Below, piece after piece: positions 10,702-19,535 of a DNA stretch of 45,814 nt (within the stretch, counting starts at the first letter, position 1; each line of letters opens with the position of its first letter). The position numbers and the translations under genes are program-made. The notes beneath the pieces are model-generated. The model saw only the letters and a program-made list of their open reading frames with translations. It did no database searches and was not told where the DNA came from. The stretch comes from Silicimonas sp. (GTDB lineage: Bacteria > Pseudomonadota > Alphaproteobacteria > Rhodobacterales > Rhodobacteraceae), in NCBI GenBank assembly GCA_022824525.1, contig JAJDZT010000117.1, forward strand, positions 1 through 45,814, written 5' to 3'.

Positions 10702-11708
10702 ACCTCGATCCAGCGCCCTTCCGCAGCAGATTGATAGATCGCAGTCTCGATCTCGATGACCTTCAGGTAGTCGCGGGCCATGTTCTCGAAAGCCCTCTCG
10801 CCGTTCAGAGCATCAACCACGTGACGCTGAAGGTTATAGACGCTGTCACCCGCAAACCCCTTGTCGTCGGTCGCGGGAAGGATCTCGGTGGTCTCCAAGT
10901 CGCCAAACTTTCGGTGGCGCACCGATCCATCCCCGAACAGCGTAAGCGTTCCACCCGTTCCTTCAAAATGCCCCTCGCCCATTGTGCATCGGGTGTTCGT
11001 GGCGGCGTGATCCAGCAGACGGTTTCCGTCCAGCATACTCCGGACCCCGTCTCCATGATCAAAGATCAGCGTTCCCGCATCCTCTCCCGCTATGGCCGGG
11101 TTCATTTGCCGAAGGTCGGCAAAGACACGCTTTGGCGTGCCGGCGAGATACAAAAACGTATCAATCCAATGCACACCTGTTTCGCGCACAAGGAATTTGG
11201 GCATCTTTTGAAAGTAGGGTTGCCGGCTGAGATACGCCTCCGGCCCCTGCCCGTCCCCAGGACGCATTCGGAAACTCATTTGCTGGAGCGTGCCGATCTT
11301 GCCCTCAGCGATTGCGGCCTTGATCACTCTGTACCAAGGCTGGAACCGGAAATTCTCGTGCACAATGAGCGGCACACCGGCGCGCTCCGCCATCTCGGTT
11401 GCCTCGCGAGCCTGAGCGATATCCAAACAAAACGGCTTCTGGCAAATGACCACCTTCGGTTTGTGCTTAAGCGCCAATTGGATCGTCGCGTGATGCGTCG
11501 TCGGCGGTGTGATGATGTCCACGATGTCCGGCTTGACGGCCTGCAGCATTTCTTCCGCGTCGGAGAAAGCCCGAAGACCGGTGGCCTCGGCCTTTGCCAA
11601 GTCTTGATCGACGGCGGCAACTGCGGTTGCGCCTTTCATCCTTGACCATGCATCGTAGTGAAAGGCGGCGAAGTAACCTGCCCCTATACAGCCAACGCTG
11701 AATGCCAT
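10698..11708 (-). CDS. Gfo/Idh/MocA family oxidoreductase
   Basis: A 336-residue NAD(P)-dependent dehydrogenase-type protein. The N-terminal Rossmann motif reads GCIGAGYFAAFH and the second family motif is QKPF, where most members have EKP. The C-terminal part has the alpha/beta sheet sequence including ETGVHWIDTFLYLAGTP. Such enzymes act on sugars, inositols or related alcohols; the substrate is unknown. The ATG at 11708 has a GGAGGGG ribosome site, although the frame stays open 105 bases further upstream. The gene is convergent with trgB and the two stop codons interlock in one CTAG. Confidence 0.85.
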   Translation of the reverse strand: MAFSVGCIGAGYFAAFHYDAWSRMKGATAVAAVDQDLAKAEATGLRAFSDAEEMLQAVKPDIVDIITPPTTHHATIQLALKHKPKVVICQKPFCLDIAQAREATEMAERAGVPLIVHENFRFQPWYRVIKAAIAEGKIGTLQQMSFRMRPGDGQGPEAYLSRQPYFQKMPKFLVRETGVHWIDTFLYLAGTPKRVFADLRQMNPAIAGEDAGTLIFDHGDGVRSMLDGNRLLDHAATNTRCTMGEGHFEGTGGTLTLFGDGSVRHRKFGDLETTEILPATDDKGFAGDSVYNLQRHVVDALNGERAFENMARDYLKVIEIETAIYQSAAEGRWIEV

Positions 11709-11812
11709 GTGTAATCCCCTCCGTTCCAGCGCATCCTGACACGAGGCACTCTGGGTTGCCAGAAGGAGCGAATGGGCTGGACCCTTTAGGGGAGCTTGGT
11801 CATTCTGATCCA

Positions 11813-12214
11813 ATGGCTCATGAATTCAAATGCCGTGTCTACTACGAAGACACCGATCTTGCTGGCATCGTCTACTACGCAAACTACCTGAAGTTCATCG
11901 AACGGGCGCGAACCGAGTGGGTGCGCGAAATCGGCGTCGATCAAGTAGCCCTCAAGCGCGAACACGGGATTGTCTTCGCGGTTCGCCGTATTGAAGCGGA
12001 CTACATCGCACCGGCCGTTTTCGATGACGAACTCATCATTGCCACGTCGGCGCTTGCGGTCACAGGTGCGCGAATACGTCTGGCTCAGGAGGTTCTGCGC
12101 CAGGAACAACACCTGTTTTCGTCGCGGGTAACGCTTGTCGCTCTTCTGGATGACGGCAAACCGGCGCGCATTCCGCAGGAACTGCGAGATCGCTTCGCGG
12201 CAACGGTCGCCTGA
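11813..12214 (+). CDS. ybgC: Tol-Pal system acyl-CoA thioesterase
   Basis: A 133-residue hot-dog-fold thioesterase, first gene of the tol-pal cluster. The YYEDTDLAGIVYYANYLK motif (residues 10-27) carries the catalytic Asp and is diagnostic of YbgC. It hydrolyses acyl-CoA or acyl-ACP in the cytoplasm; its link to Tol-Pal is by conserved gene order. The ATG at 11813 fits the family start; the open frame upstream of it looks non-coding. Confidence 0.93.
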   Translation: MAHEFKCRVYYEDTDLAGIVYYANYLKFIERARTEWVREIGVDQVALKREHGIVFAVRRIEADYIAPAVFDDELIIATSALAVTGARIRLAQEVLRQEQHLFSSRVTLVALLDDGKPARIPQELRDRFAATVA

Positions 12215-12343
12215 GACGGACGTGGCGGCATTATGCCGTCCCATCACCTGTTGTTATTGGCAATCAAGCGGAGTCTCGGGTAATCTTGGCTGAAACGAGG
12301 GACCCAAAAGACAAAACGAAACAGGGTCGGAAAGAGCAGGAAG

Positions 12344-13042
12344 ATGGAAACCGAAGCCTTGGCCGCGGCGGCGCATGCCGATTTTTCGATGTGGGCGCTT
12401 TTCTGGCGCGCCACCCTAACCGTCAAACTTGTCATGATCGTGCTTATCATCGCGTCGATCTGGGGATGGGCGGTGATCATCGACAAGTTTCGCCAATACG
12501 CACGTGCGCGGCGCGAAACCCAGCGGTTCGAGAGCCTTTTCTGGTCCGGCGATCCTCTGGATACGCTTTACGACGACATCGGTCCCGCCCCTGCAGGGCG
12601 AACCGAGAGGGTCTTTGCCGCTGGGATGACCGAGTGGCGCCGCAGTCACAAGCAAGACGGCGAAATGATTGGCGGCGCCCATGTCCGGATCGATCGATCT
12701 ATGGATGTGGCAATCCAGAAGGAAGCCGAGGCTTTACAGAAGGGGCTGCCGTTGCTGGCAACAATCGGCTCGACCGCCCCCTTCATAGGTTTGTTCGGCA
12801 CCGTCATCGGTATCATGAACGCCTTCATCGAGATCGGACAGAGCCAAAGCACGAACCTCGCCGTGGTGGCACCCGGCATCGCCGAGGCACTCTTGGCAAC
12901 GGGTCTTGGACTTCTGGCGGCGATCCCGGCGGTGGTGTTTTACAACAAGCTCTCTGCGGATAGTGACCGGATCATTTCTGGTTACGAGAGTTTTGCCGAC
13001 GAATTCGCCACCATCCTGTCTCGCCAGTTGGACAACCGGTAA
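12344..13042 (+). CDS. tolQ: Tol-Pal system proton channel subunit TolQ
   Basis: Inner-membrane protein of 232 residues with three transmembrane segments (about 27-47, 138-160 and 173-195), homologous to MotA/ExbB. With TolR it converts proton flow into work on TolA during outer-membrane constriction. The GSTAPFIGLFGTVIGIMNAF segment is the conserved MotA/TolQ/ExbB signature. An AGGAAG ribosome site precedes the ATG. The stop overlaps the tolR start by one base (TAATG), so the two are translationally coupled. Confidence 0.96.
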   Translation: METEALAAAAHADFSMWALFWRATLTVKLVMIVLIIASIWGWAVIIDKFRQYARARRETQRFESLFWSGDPLDTLYDDIGPAPAGRTERVFAAGMTEWRRSHKQDGEMIGGAHVRIDRSMDVAIQKEAEALQKGLPLLATIGSTAPFIGLFGTVIGIMNAFIEIGQSQSTNLAVVAPGIAEALLATGLGLLAAIPAVVFYNKLSADSDRIISGYESFADEFATILSRQLDNR

Positions 13043-13506
13043 TGGGCGCGGTTCTTCAGCAGGCCGATCCTGAACGCGGGCGGAAACGGCGGCGGCGGCG
13101 CAATCGTCCAATGTCGGAAATCAACGTGACGCCCTTTGTCGACGTGATGATGGTCCTTTTGATCATCTTCATGGTAGCCGCACCATTGGTTACCGTTGGT
13201 GTGCCCGTGGAACTACCGAAGACCGCAGCTGCAAGCTTGCCCTCGGAACAAGAGGAACCGCTCGCGGTGACTTTGACGGCCGATGGCATCGTACAAATCC
13301 AGACAACGGACGTGACGGACGATGAAATCGTCCCTCGGTTGCGTGCGATACTCTCTGAGCGGTCTTCCGATCGTGTGTTCTTACGGGCAGACGGTTCTAT
13401 TCCCTACTCGCGCGTCGTCCAGATCATGGGCGCACTCAACGCGGCGGGGATCACCAATATCGGATTGGTGACGGACACGGGCGGACCAAAGCTCGACGGA
13501 GGATGA
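13042..13506 (+). CDS. tolR: Tol-Pal system protein TolR
   Basis: A 154-residue ExbD/TolR family protein: basic N-terminus, then a single transmembrane helix beginning SEINVTPFVDVMMVLLIIFM (about 25-44) with the proton-carrying Asp34, then a periplasmic domain. Works with TolQ as the ion-driven motor. Coupled to tolQ by start-stop overlap; tolA follows after 3 bases. Confidence 0.95.
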   Translation: MGAVLQQADPERGRKRRRRRNRPMSEINVTPFVDVMMVLLIIFMVAAPLVTVGVPVELPKTAAASLPSEQEEPLAVTLTADGIVQIQTTDVTDDEIVPRLRAILSERSSDRVFLRADGSIPYSRVVQIMGALNAAGITNIGLVTDTGGPKLDGG

Positions 13507-13509
13507 GGA

Positions 13510-14610
13510 TTGCGGCTCGGCTGGATCCTCTCCGGACTGGGGCACAGCGCTCTAATCCTTGTTCTGCTTTTCGGCGGACTATTTTGGGGCGACCGAATTC
13601 CCGAGTCGGTCTCCGTTTCTGAGGTTGCCGTGATCTCAGAAGAAGAATTCGCAGCACTTGCCCTGCCGGAAGCGGCCCCCGAACCACAGACCGATGCTCC
13701 TGAAGTGTCTGCGCCGGAAGCAAGTGAAGAGGCACCGGACACTCCGACGGAGGAAGTCGCGCCAACATTGCCGGAAGTTTCGGACGTGGAAGTGCCCGAA
13801 GCGCCCGAGATTCCGGACATAACTGTACCGGAACCGGTTCCGGGTGCGGTTGCGGTCGACACTGCACCTCCTGTGCCCGCTCCGCCTTCCGAACTGGACG
13901 GCACTTCATTGGAGCAGGACGCCGTGGCTGCTCCAGCGCCTCGCGTTGCGGCAATTCCGCAGGTCGCGCCCCCGCCTGACGCTGAGACAGCACCAGAAGT
14001 CGTACCGGATACGGCACCGGAACCCACTCCTGATCCCACGCCGGAGCCCGAACCCGAAGACGCGGCGGCGCCCGAGGCCGCCAGTGATCGGATCGTGACC
14101 GAAGCTGAAGAAGAGAAGAATTACGCGCCTGCCAGTTCCATGCGACCCCGTTCCCGTCCGGCGCGACCAGTTCGACGCGCGGAGACGCCACGTGCACCGG
14201 AACCGCAGACCCAACAATCAAACACGGATGACGCGGTTGCCGCCGCGTTGAACGACACCCAGTCGACGACACAAACCAGAACCGGTCCGCCTCTGACTGG
14301 CGGAGAAAGGGAAGGCCTGCGCGTGGCAATCAGTCGTTGCTGGAACGTGGGCAGCCTGTCAACCGATGCGCTCGGAACCACAGTCGTTGTCGCAGTGGAA
14401 ATGGAGCAAAGCGGGCGTCCGATCTCCGGCTCGATCCGTCTCGTTTCCTCTTCGGGTGGTTCCTCGAGCGGTGAACGACAGGCCTTCGAAGCAGCGCGGC
14501 GCGCGATTATTCGCTGCGGAGTGAATGGTTTCCCGCTGCCGGTTGAAAAGTTCGACCAATGGCGTGAAATCGAAATGACGTTCAACCCGGAAGGGATGCA
14601 ATTCAGATGA
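13510..14610 (+). CDS. tolA: Cell envelope integrity protein TolA
   Basis: A 366-residue TonB/TolA-type protein. It has one N-terminal membrane anchor (about 8-25), a long low-complexity Pro/Glu/Ala-rich spacer (about 35-235), and a C-terminal TolA domain. The latter contains [17 protein letters not shown] and two cysteines (ISRCW and IRCGV) as in other proteobacterial TolA C-domains. It links the TolQR motor to TolB/Pal at the outer membrane. The start is a TTG at 13510 behind GGAGGATGAGGA; no ATG in frame precedes the membrane anchor. The acidic Pro-Glu spacer differs from the Ala/Lys-rich helix of the enteric protein, which is usual for this group. Confidence 0.9.
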   Translation: MRLGWILSGLGHSALILVLLFGGLFWGDRIPESVSVSEVAVISEEEFAALALPEAAPEPQTDAPEVSAPEASEEAPDTPTEEVAPTLPEVSDVEVPEAPEIPDITVPEPVPGAVAVDTAPPVPAPPSELDGTSLEQDAVAAPAPRVAAIPQVAPPPDAETAPEVVPDTAPEPTPDPTPEPEPEDAAAPEAASDRIVTEAEEEKNYAPASSMRPRSRPARPVRRAETPRAPEPQTQQSNTDDAVAAALNDTQSTTQTRTGPPLTGGEREGLRVAISRCWNVGSLSTDALGTTVVVAVEMEQSGRPISGSIRLVSSSGGSSSGERQAFEAARRAIIRCGVNGFPLPVEKFDQWREIEMTFNPEGMQFR

Positions 14611-14696
14611 TATGGCTTAGCAGGGCAAGAAGAGCGCAGAATACAACGCGCGATGATCGTGTAGAGCAGAACGCCAAACGATGGATGGAGAGAAGA

Positions 14697-16025
14697 GTGA
14701 AAAAAGCCCTCCTTGCAGTATTCATGGGTCTTGCTTTTGCGATCCCGGCACAGGCGCAGGATCGTTCCGGTCCACTCCGGATCGAAATCACCGAAGGCGT
14801 CATCGAACCGGTACCGATCGTCGTCGCTCCCTTCATTGCCGAAAATGGGGCAGCTACGGACTACGCCCGTGAAATCACCGGAGTTATCGCAGCCGACCTG
14901 AACGGAACCGGGCTATTTCGCGATCTCCCAAGAGAAGCCTATATCAGCCAAGTGACGGGCTTTAACGATCCGGTCGCCTATGCGGACTGGAAGGCAATCA
15001 ACGCCGAGGCACTGATTGTTGGTGCCGTGACGCTTACATCCGACAACCAGCTTCTCGTTAAGTTTCGACTGTACGACATATTCACCGGGGCCCCGCTGGG
15101 TGACGGACTGCAATTTGCCGGTGCCACGAATTCATGGAGGCGCGTTGCACATAAGGTAGCCGACCAAGTTTACGGCAGGATTACCGGCGAAGACGGGTAT
15201 TTTGACAGTCGTGTCGTTTTTGTTGAGGAAACAGGACCCAAGAACGCGCGGCAGAAGCGCTTGGCGATCATGGATTACGATGGGGCCAATGTTCAATATC
15301 TGACCGACGCATCTTCCATCGTTCTGGCACCCCGTTTTTCGCCGACGGGCGATCGGGTGCTCTACACCAGCTATGAAACCGGGTTTCCGGCAATCTATGA
15401 GCTTGGCGTCGGGCAAGTCCAGAAACGCGCGCTGTCCAACCTCGACGCCGAGACGATGACTTTCGCGCCGCGCTACGCGCCCGACGGCCGCACGGTGGTC
15501 TATTCGGAGTCTCGTGGAGGCAACACGGACATCTACAAGCTCGACCTTGCGAGCGGGGAGCGTCAGCGATTGACGAATGCTCCTTCGATTGAAACCGCGC
15601 CTTCGTTTTCCCCTGATGGACGCCAGATCGTCTTTGAAAGCGACCGCTCGGGCAACCAACAGCTTTACGTGATGAGTTCGAATGGGGGCGAACCTACGCG
15701 GATCAGTTTTGGTCAGGGTCGATACGGAACCCCGGTCTGGTCACCTCGAGGGGACTTCATAGCGTTCACGAAGCAGAATGCGGGCCGCTTCCATATCGGT
15801 GTGATGAGAACCGATGGATCGAATGAACGGCTTCTGACGGCGTCTTTCCTTGATGAAGGGCCAACCTGGGCGCCAAATGGGCGCGTTTTGATGTTCACCC
15901 GCGAAAGCGCAGGAGCAGACGGACAGCCAGCCCTGTTCAGCGTGGACATTTCCGGTCGGAACCTTCGTCGCGTGCCAACGCAAACCGCAGCTTCGGACCC
16001 TGCCTGGTCGCCGCTTTTACCTTAA
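14697..16025 (+). CDS. tolB: Tol-Pal system beta-propeller protein TolB
   Basis: Periplasmic protein of about 442 residues: a Sec signal ([20 protein letters not shown]), an N-terminal TolB domain, then a six-bladed beta-propeller visible as repeats such as [39 protein letters not shown] and [13 protein letters not shown]. It binds Pal and the TolA C-domain. I place the start at the GTG 14697 with GGAGAGA 4-10 bases upstream, because it puts the signal peptide at the N-terminus. The frame is open back to an ATG at 14607 overlapping tolA, and an ATG at 14685 is another option. Confidence 0.92.
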   Translation: MKKALLAVFMGLAFAIPAQAQDRSGPLRIEITEGVIEPVPIVVAPFIAENGAATDYAREITGVIAADLNGTGLFRDLPREAYISQVTGFNDPVAYADWKAINAEALIVGAVTLTSDNQLLVKFRLYDIFTGAPLGDGLQFAGATNSWRRVAHKVADQVYGRITGEDGYFDSRVVFVEETGPKNARQKRLAIMDYDGANVQYLTDASSIVLAPRFSPTGDRVLYTSYETGFPAIYELGVGQVQKRALSNLDAETMTFAPRYAPDGRTVVYSESRGGNTDIYKLDLASGERQRLTNAPSIETAPSFSPDGRQIVFESDRSGNQQLYVMSSNGGEPTRISFGQGRYGTPVWSPRGDFIAFTKQNAGRFHIGVMRTDGSNERLLTASFLDEGPTWAPNGRVLMFTRESAGADGQPALFSVDISGRNLRRVPTQTAASDPAWSPLLP

Positions 16026-16237
16026 AAAGACTGGGGCAGAAGCGGGACCCGGAGCCGACCCCATGCGAACGGCTGCGACGGATCCCGCTTGGCCGCCACC
16101 GCTCCCCTGAGTGTCCCGCAGGGCGACCATTCGTTCGACAAAACCAACCGCGCGAAGTCCGTGAGGTCCTTCGAGGTTGATTTCATCGGTATGTATGACT
16201 GATCCACCGCAAAACGGTGGCTAGCACCTGCTAAAAA

Positions 16238-16588
16238 CTAGGCTGCGCGACGCAGCGGCACGCCCCGCCCACTGATCATGCCAAGCTCGGCCATACGGCC
16301 AAGCACCTGATAATACGCATCATTGTCAGGTTGATCTGTCAGCCGGACCACCACGTCGGGCATGTCATAGGAGGGGTCTTGATCGTCCGAACGGACAACA
16401 AGACTGCCCCGCATACGACCGATGCTTGGGAGGTCCCAGAAACGGTTCGAAAGCCGGCGTGCAAGATCATCAGGCGCAGAGACGGCAAGCCGTGGGCCTG
16501 CCTCGTGGCCGCGCATCGAGAAATAGGGGACCTTCAAATGCGCCGTATCGGCAACTGGGTCGAGCGTATATGTCTGTTTTTCAATCAT
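16238..16588 (-). CDS. Hypothetical protein between tolB and pal
   Basis: A 116-residue protein on the strand opposite the tol-pal genes, filling the gap between tolB and pal. I do not recognise it with confidence. The N-terminal part (LKVPYFSMRGHEAGPRLAV, then DLPSIGRMRGSLVVR) weakly recalls the first strands of succinylglutamate-desuccinylase/aspartoacylase enzymes, but the zinc-binding HGDE is absent (APDD stands there), so any such relation would be to a non-catalytic remnant. There is no signal peptide. The ATG at 16588 is preferred; a GTG lies 9 bases upstream. Confidence 0.55.
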   Translation of the reverse strand: MIEKQTYTLDPVADTAHLKVPYFSMRGHEAGPRLAVSAPDDLARRLSNRFWDLPSIGRMRGSLVVRSDDQDPSYDMPDVVVRLTDQPDNDAYYQVLGRMAELGMISGRGVPLRRAA

Positions 16589-16838
16589 GCCGCTCACCTA
16601 AGGGTTGCGCGGTTTTTTTACACGGGGAAAGCGGCGTCACATTTCCCCGCATAACGCAACGTCACAATTCGAGAAGACCAAGTTTGGCTGATTTCGAACG
16701 ACTGATATTGCGTAACTAACGGGGGACCGGCATGACTTCGCCGAGGGATGCAAGGTACATTCCGCCCGTTTTCATTGGTGTAAAGCAGTGATAATCTCTT
16801 CCTAAGAGCAGACAAAACACGACCGTACAGGTGGACAG

Positions 16839-17336
16839 ATGAAACTTACCAAAACCGCGATTATTCTCGCCGCGCTCGCGCTTGGCGCATGTACCAACGC
16901 CGACCGTTTCGGTCCTGGCGGGGTGGGCAATCCAGATGGCGCATTGGCCGGGTCCGTAAACGACCCAACGTCGCCCGCGTATTTCAACGCGACCGTAGGT
17001 GACAGAGTTCTGTTTGCCGTCGACCAGTCCACCCTATCCTTTGAAGGACAGCAGATTCTGGACGGGCAGGCAGATTGGCTTCTCAGCAACGGTGAGTACT
17101 CCGCTCTGATCGAAGGACATGCCGACGAACAGGGAACGCGCGAATACAACCTCGCTCTGGGAGCACGCCGCGCTTCCGCCGTGCAAAATTATCTGATCTC
17201 GCGCGGAGTCGCGCCCGGACGGTTGAAAACGATCTCCTACGGCAAAGAGCGGCCAATCGAGATTTGTTCGGACGAGCTTTGCTATTCCAAGAACCGTCGC
17301 GCCGTGACCGTTATCACGGCGGGCTCGGGCGTTTAA
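16839..17336 (+). CDS. pal: Peptidoglycan-associated lipoprotein Pal
   Basis: A 165-residue outer-membrane lipoprotein. The signal peptide ends in the lipobox LGAC with Cys18 as the lipidation site. The C-terminal OmpA-like domain (about 55-160) contains EGHADEQGTREYNLALGARR, the peptidoglycan-binding signature. It tethers the outer membrane to the wall and is the target of the Tol motor. A GTGGAC-type ribosome site precedes the ATG; cpoB follows after 12 bases. Confidence 0.96.
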   Translation: MKLTKTAIILAALALGACTNADRFGPGGVGNPDGALAGSVNDPTSPAYFNATVGDRVLFAVDQSTLSFEGQQILDGQADWLLSNGEYSALIEGHADEQGTREYNLALGARRASAVQNYLISRGVAPGRLKTISYGKERPIEICSDELCYSKNRRAVTVITAGSGV

Positions 17337-17348
17337 TCGGAGGCACTC

Positions 17349-18221
17349 ATGCGTCGTCTCATCTTTGCCTGTCTCATCGTCGCGTCACCAGCGTTTGCAC
17401 AAGACAACCAGACGCTGGCCGACATCCGACAGGAATTGACCGTTCTTTACGTCGAAATGCAGAAACTCAAGCGTGAGCTTTCGACGACAGGTGGCGCAAA
17501 TGTAAACCTGCAAGGCACCAACGCCCTCCAGCGCTTGGATGCAATGGAGGCAGAGGTGCAAAGGTTGACCGCTGCCACGGAGCGGCTGACGAACCGTGTC
17601 GACTCTGTGGTCGCTGATGGGACGAACCGTATCGGAGACTTGGAGTTCCGTCTTTGCGAACTCGAAAGCGGTTGCGACATTGCCAACCTTGGAGAGACGA
17701 CCACGCTTGGCGGTGGCGCGCTACCAGCCGCCACTGGCGGCACCTCCATCGAAGGCGGTGTGGCGTCGCCACAGCCCACTGGCAACGGCGGCTCCGATGT
17801 CGTCACGGGTCTTGCCGATTTGGGCGGCGCCGAACTTGCCTTCGCCGAGAAAGAGGACTTCGAGCGCGCCAAGGCAAGCTATGACGACGGTAATTTCGAG
17901 AATGCCGCGGAACAGTTTCAGAGATTCACGGAAACGTATCAGGGCGGGCCTTTGACTGGTCTGGCGCATTTGATGCGGGGCGAAAGCCTTTCGAAAATGG
18001 GTCTGACGTCGAGTGCAGCGCGCGCGTACCTCGAAAGCTATTCCGGCACGCCCAACGGACCGACCGCACCCACTGCCCTTTTGAAACTTGGCCTATCGCT
18101 CGATGGGCTTGGGCAAGGTGAGCAGGCGTGCATCACACTTGGTGAGGTCACAGTTCGGTTCCCAACTTCCGAGGCATCGATCGAAGCCCAGGCCGCACGG
18201 GCATCCATGGGCTGTTCGTGA
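17349..18221 (+). CDS. cpoB: Tol-Pal associated TPR protein CpoB/YbgF
   Basis: A 290-residue periplasmic protein with signal peptide MRRLIFACLIVASPAFAQ. A coiled-coil trimerisation segment (about 20-90, heptad-like with LKRELSTT, LDAMEAEVQRL) is followed by a Gly/Thr-rich linker and C-terminal TPR repeats from about 165 (SYDDGNFENAAEQFQRF, HLMRGESLSKMG, LLKLGLSLDGLGQ). In E. coli CpoB coordinates Tol function with septal peptidoglycan synthesis. An AATCGGAGG ribosome site lies before the ATG. The stop overlaps the next start (GTGA). Confidence 0.93.
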   Translation: MRRLIFACLIVASPAFAQDNQTLADIRQELTVLYVEMQKLKRELSTTGGANVNLQGTNALQRLDAMEAEVQRLTAATERLTNRVDSVVADGTNRIGDLEFRLCELESGCDIANLGETTTLGGGALPAATGGTSIEGGVASPQPTGNGGSDVVTGLADLGGAELAFAEKEDFERAKASYDDGNFENAAEQFQRFTETYQGGPLTGLAHLMRGESLSKMGLTSSAARAYLESYSGTPNGPTAPTALLKLGLSLDGLGQGEQACITLGEVTVRFPTSEASIEAQAARASMGCS

Positions 18222-19453
18222 CATCGGAGGCCTTACTGGTCGACGCGATCGACCGGGCCTTTGGCGATGACGCCGAAATTGAGTGTATTGGGGTCGCCGT
18301 TTCCGGCGGTTCAGACAGTATGGCACTTCTCCATGCCACGAAGGCGTGGGGCAAGGTGCCGGTCGTGGCTGCGACAGTCGATCATGGCTTGAGACCCGAG
18401 GCGGCGGAGGAAGCGAAAGCTGTCGCAGAAATGTGCGCCGGTCTGGGAGTTTCTCACACAACGCTGGATTGGCGGGGTTGGGACGGAAAGGGAAACCTAC
18501 AGGCCGAGGCGCGGAGGAACCGATACGCGTTGCTGTCGGAATGGGCGAACGACCTACGTGCCGATACGATTTGCCTTGGTCATACGATGGATGATCAGGT
18601 CGAGACGTTTCTCATGAGGTTGTCGCGGTCTGCGGGTCTGGAAGGCCTTTCGGGCATGCCAGCGCGATTTTGGCGTTCTGGCGCAAGGTTTGACCGGCCG
18701 TTTCTCATGGAACGGCGAGAAGGTCTGCGCGCCTATCTTTCCGCAAAGAATGTGCCTTGGGTTGATGATCCGTCCAACGAAGACGAGGGCTTTGAAAGAG
18801 TGCGCGCGCGTCGGGCCGTGGCCGCGCTGGAAGAGCTTGGCTTCGATGTTGAGAGCTTTGACCACTCGATTGTCAACCTCAGCCTCGCAAACCACGCCGT
18901 TAACGATCATCTGAAGGAAAAAGCTGCAAAAATTATCAAGGAAGTTCAGGGGGATGTTCTGGTCGACCGAGCCGGACTACGTCGTTTGAACCCCGAGCTT
19001 CAGCGGCGCTTCATGGCGCGGGCTTTCATGTACATCTCCTCTGAAGAATACCCTCCAAGGGCGGAGAGCATCTCAAGCGCGGAGGCTGCCGTATTTTCTG
19101 GGAAAAACCACACTTTGCATGGTTGCCTGATGATGGTCAGCGATATGACGGTCCGATTCACCCGCGAGTTCAAGGCCGTTGAACGCTTGAGCGAACCGAC
19201 TAATTCCATGTGGGACCAGCGCTGGATCGTGGACGGTCCGCCAGAGGAGGGTCTGGAAATCAGAGCCCTCGGCGAAGCCGTGAAAGATACACCCTGGCGA
19301 GAAACCGGCATGCCAAGGCAGAGTCTTCTTGCGTCACCAGCAATCTGGCGCGGAAAAGACTTGGTAGCGGCCCCGGTCGCAGGACTTGCAAATGGCTGGA
19401 CCGCACAAGCAACAGGGCGTGGCAAATTCGCCGAGTTTCTTATCTCCCGTTGA
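18218..19453 (+). CDS. tilS: tRNA(Ile)-lysidine synthetase
   Basis: A 411-residue N-type ATP pyrophosphatase that converts C34 of the CAU-anticodon tRNA-Ile to lysidine so that it reads AUA. The PP-loop SGGSDS is at residues 29-34 (GVAVSGGSDSMALLHA). The second family region LGHTMDDQVETFLMRLSRSAG is present. It is shorter in the C-terminal substrate-recognition part than the E. coli enzyme but usual for Alphaproteobacteria. Starts with GTG overlapping the cpoB stop. Confidence 0.93.
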   Translation: MTSEALLVDAIDRAFGDDAEIECIGVAVSGGSDSMALLHATKAWGKVPVVAATVDHGLRPEAAEEAKAVAEMCAGLGVSHTTLDWRGWDGKGNLQAEARRNRYALLSEWANDLRADTICLGHTMDDQVETFLMRLSRSAGLEGLSGMPARFWRSGARFDRPFLMERREGLRAYLSAKNVPWVDDPSNEDEGFERVRARRAVAALEELGFDVESFDHSIVNLSLANHAVNDHLKEKAAKIIKEVQGDVLVDRAGLRRLNPELQRRFMARAFMYISSEEYPPRAESISSAEAAVFSGKNHTLHGCLMMVSDMTVRFTREFKAVERLSEPTNSMWDQRWIVDGPPEEGLEIRALGEAVKDTPWRETGMPRQSLLASPAIWRGKDLVAAPVAGLANGWTAQATGRGKFAEFLISR

Positions 19454-19535
19454 AGATTCCCTGCCAATCGCTATTTAATTGCCAAGCTGCACCGGACATG
19501 TTTTCCGGCCGAAATGTTCCCGAAGGAGTGACCCT

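Noticed and set aside
10668..11645. A 325-codon plus-strand open frame opposite the Gfo/Idh oxidoreductase gene
   Set aside because: The minus-strand protein has clear family motifs and a strong ribosome site; the plus-strand frame has neither.
13451..14329. A 292-codon minus-strand open frame opposite tolA
   Set aside because: It mirrors the Pro/Glu/Ala-rich low-complexity spacer of tolA and has no independent start signal or recognisable domain.
16022..16207. A 61-codon minus-strand frame between tolB and the unknown gene
   Set aside because: GTG start without ribosome site, overlaps the tolB stop, no recognisable feature.
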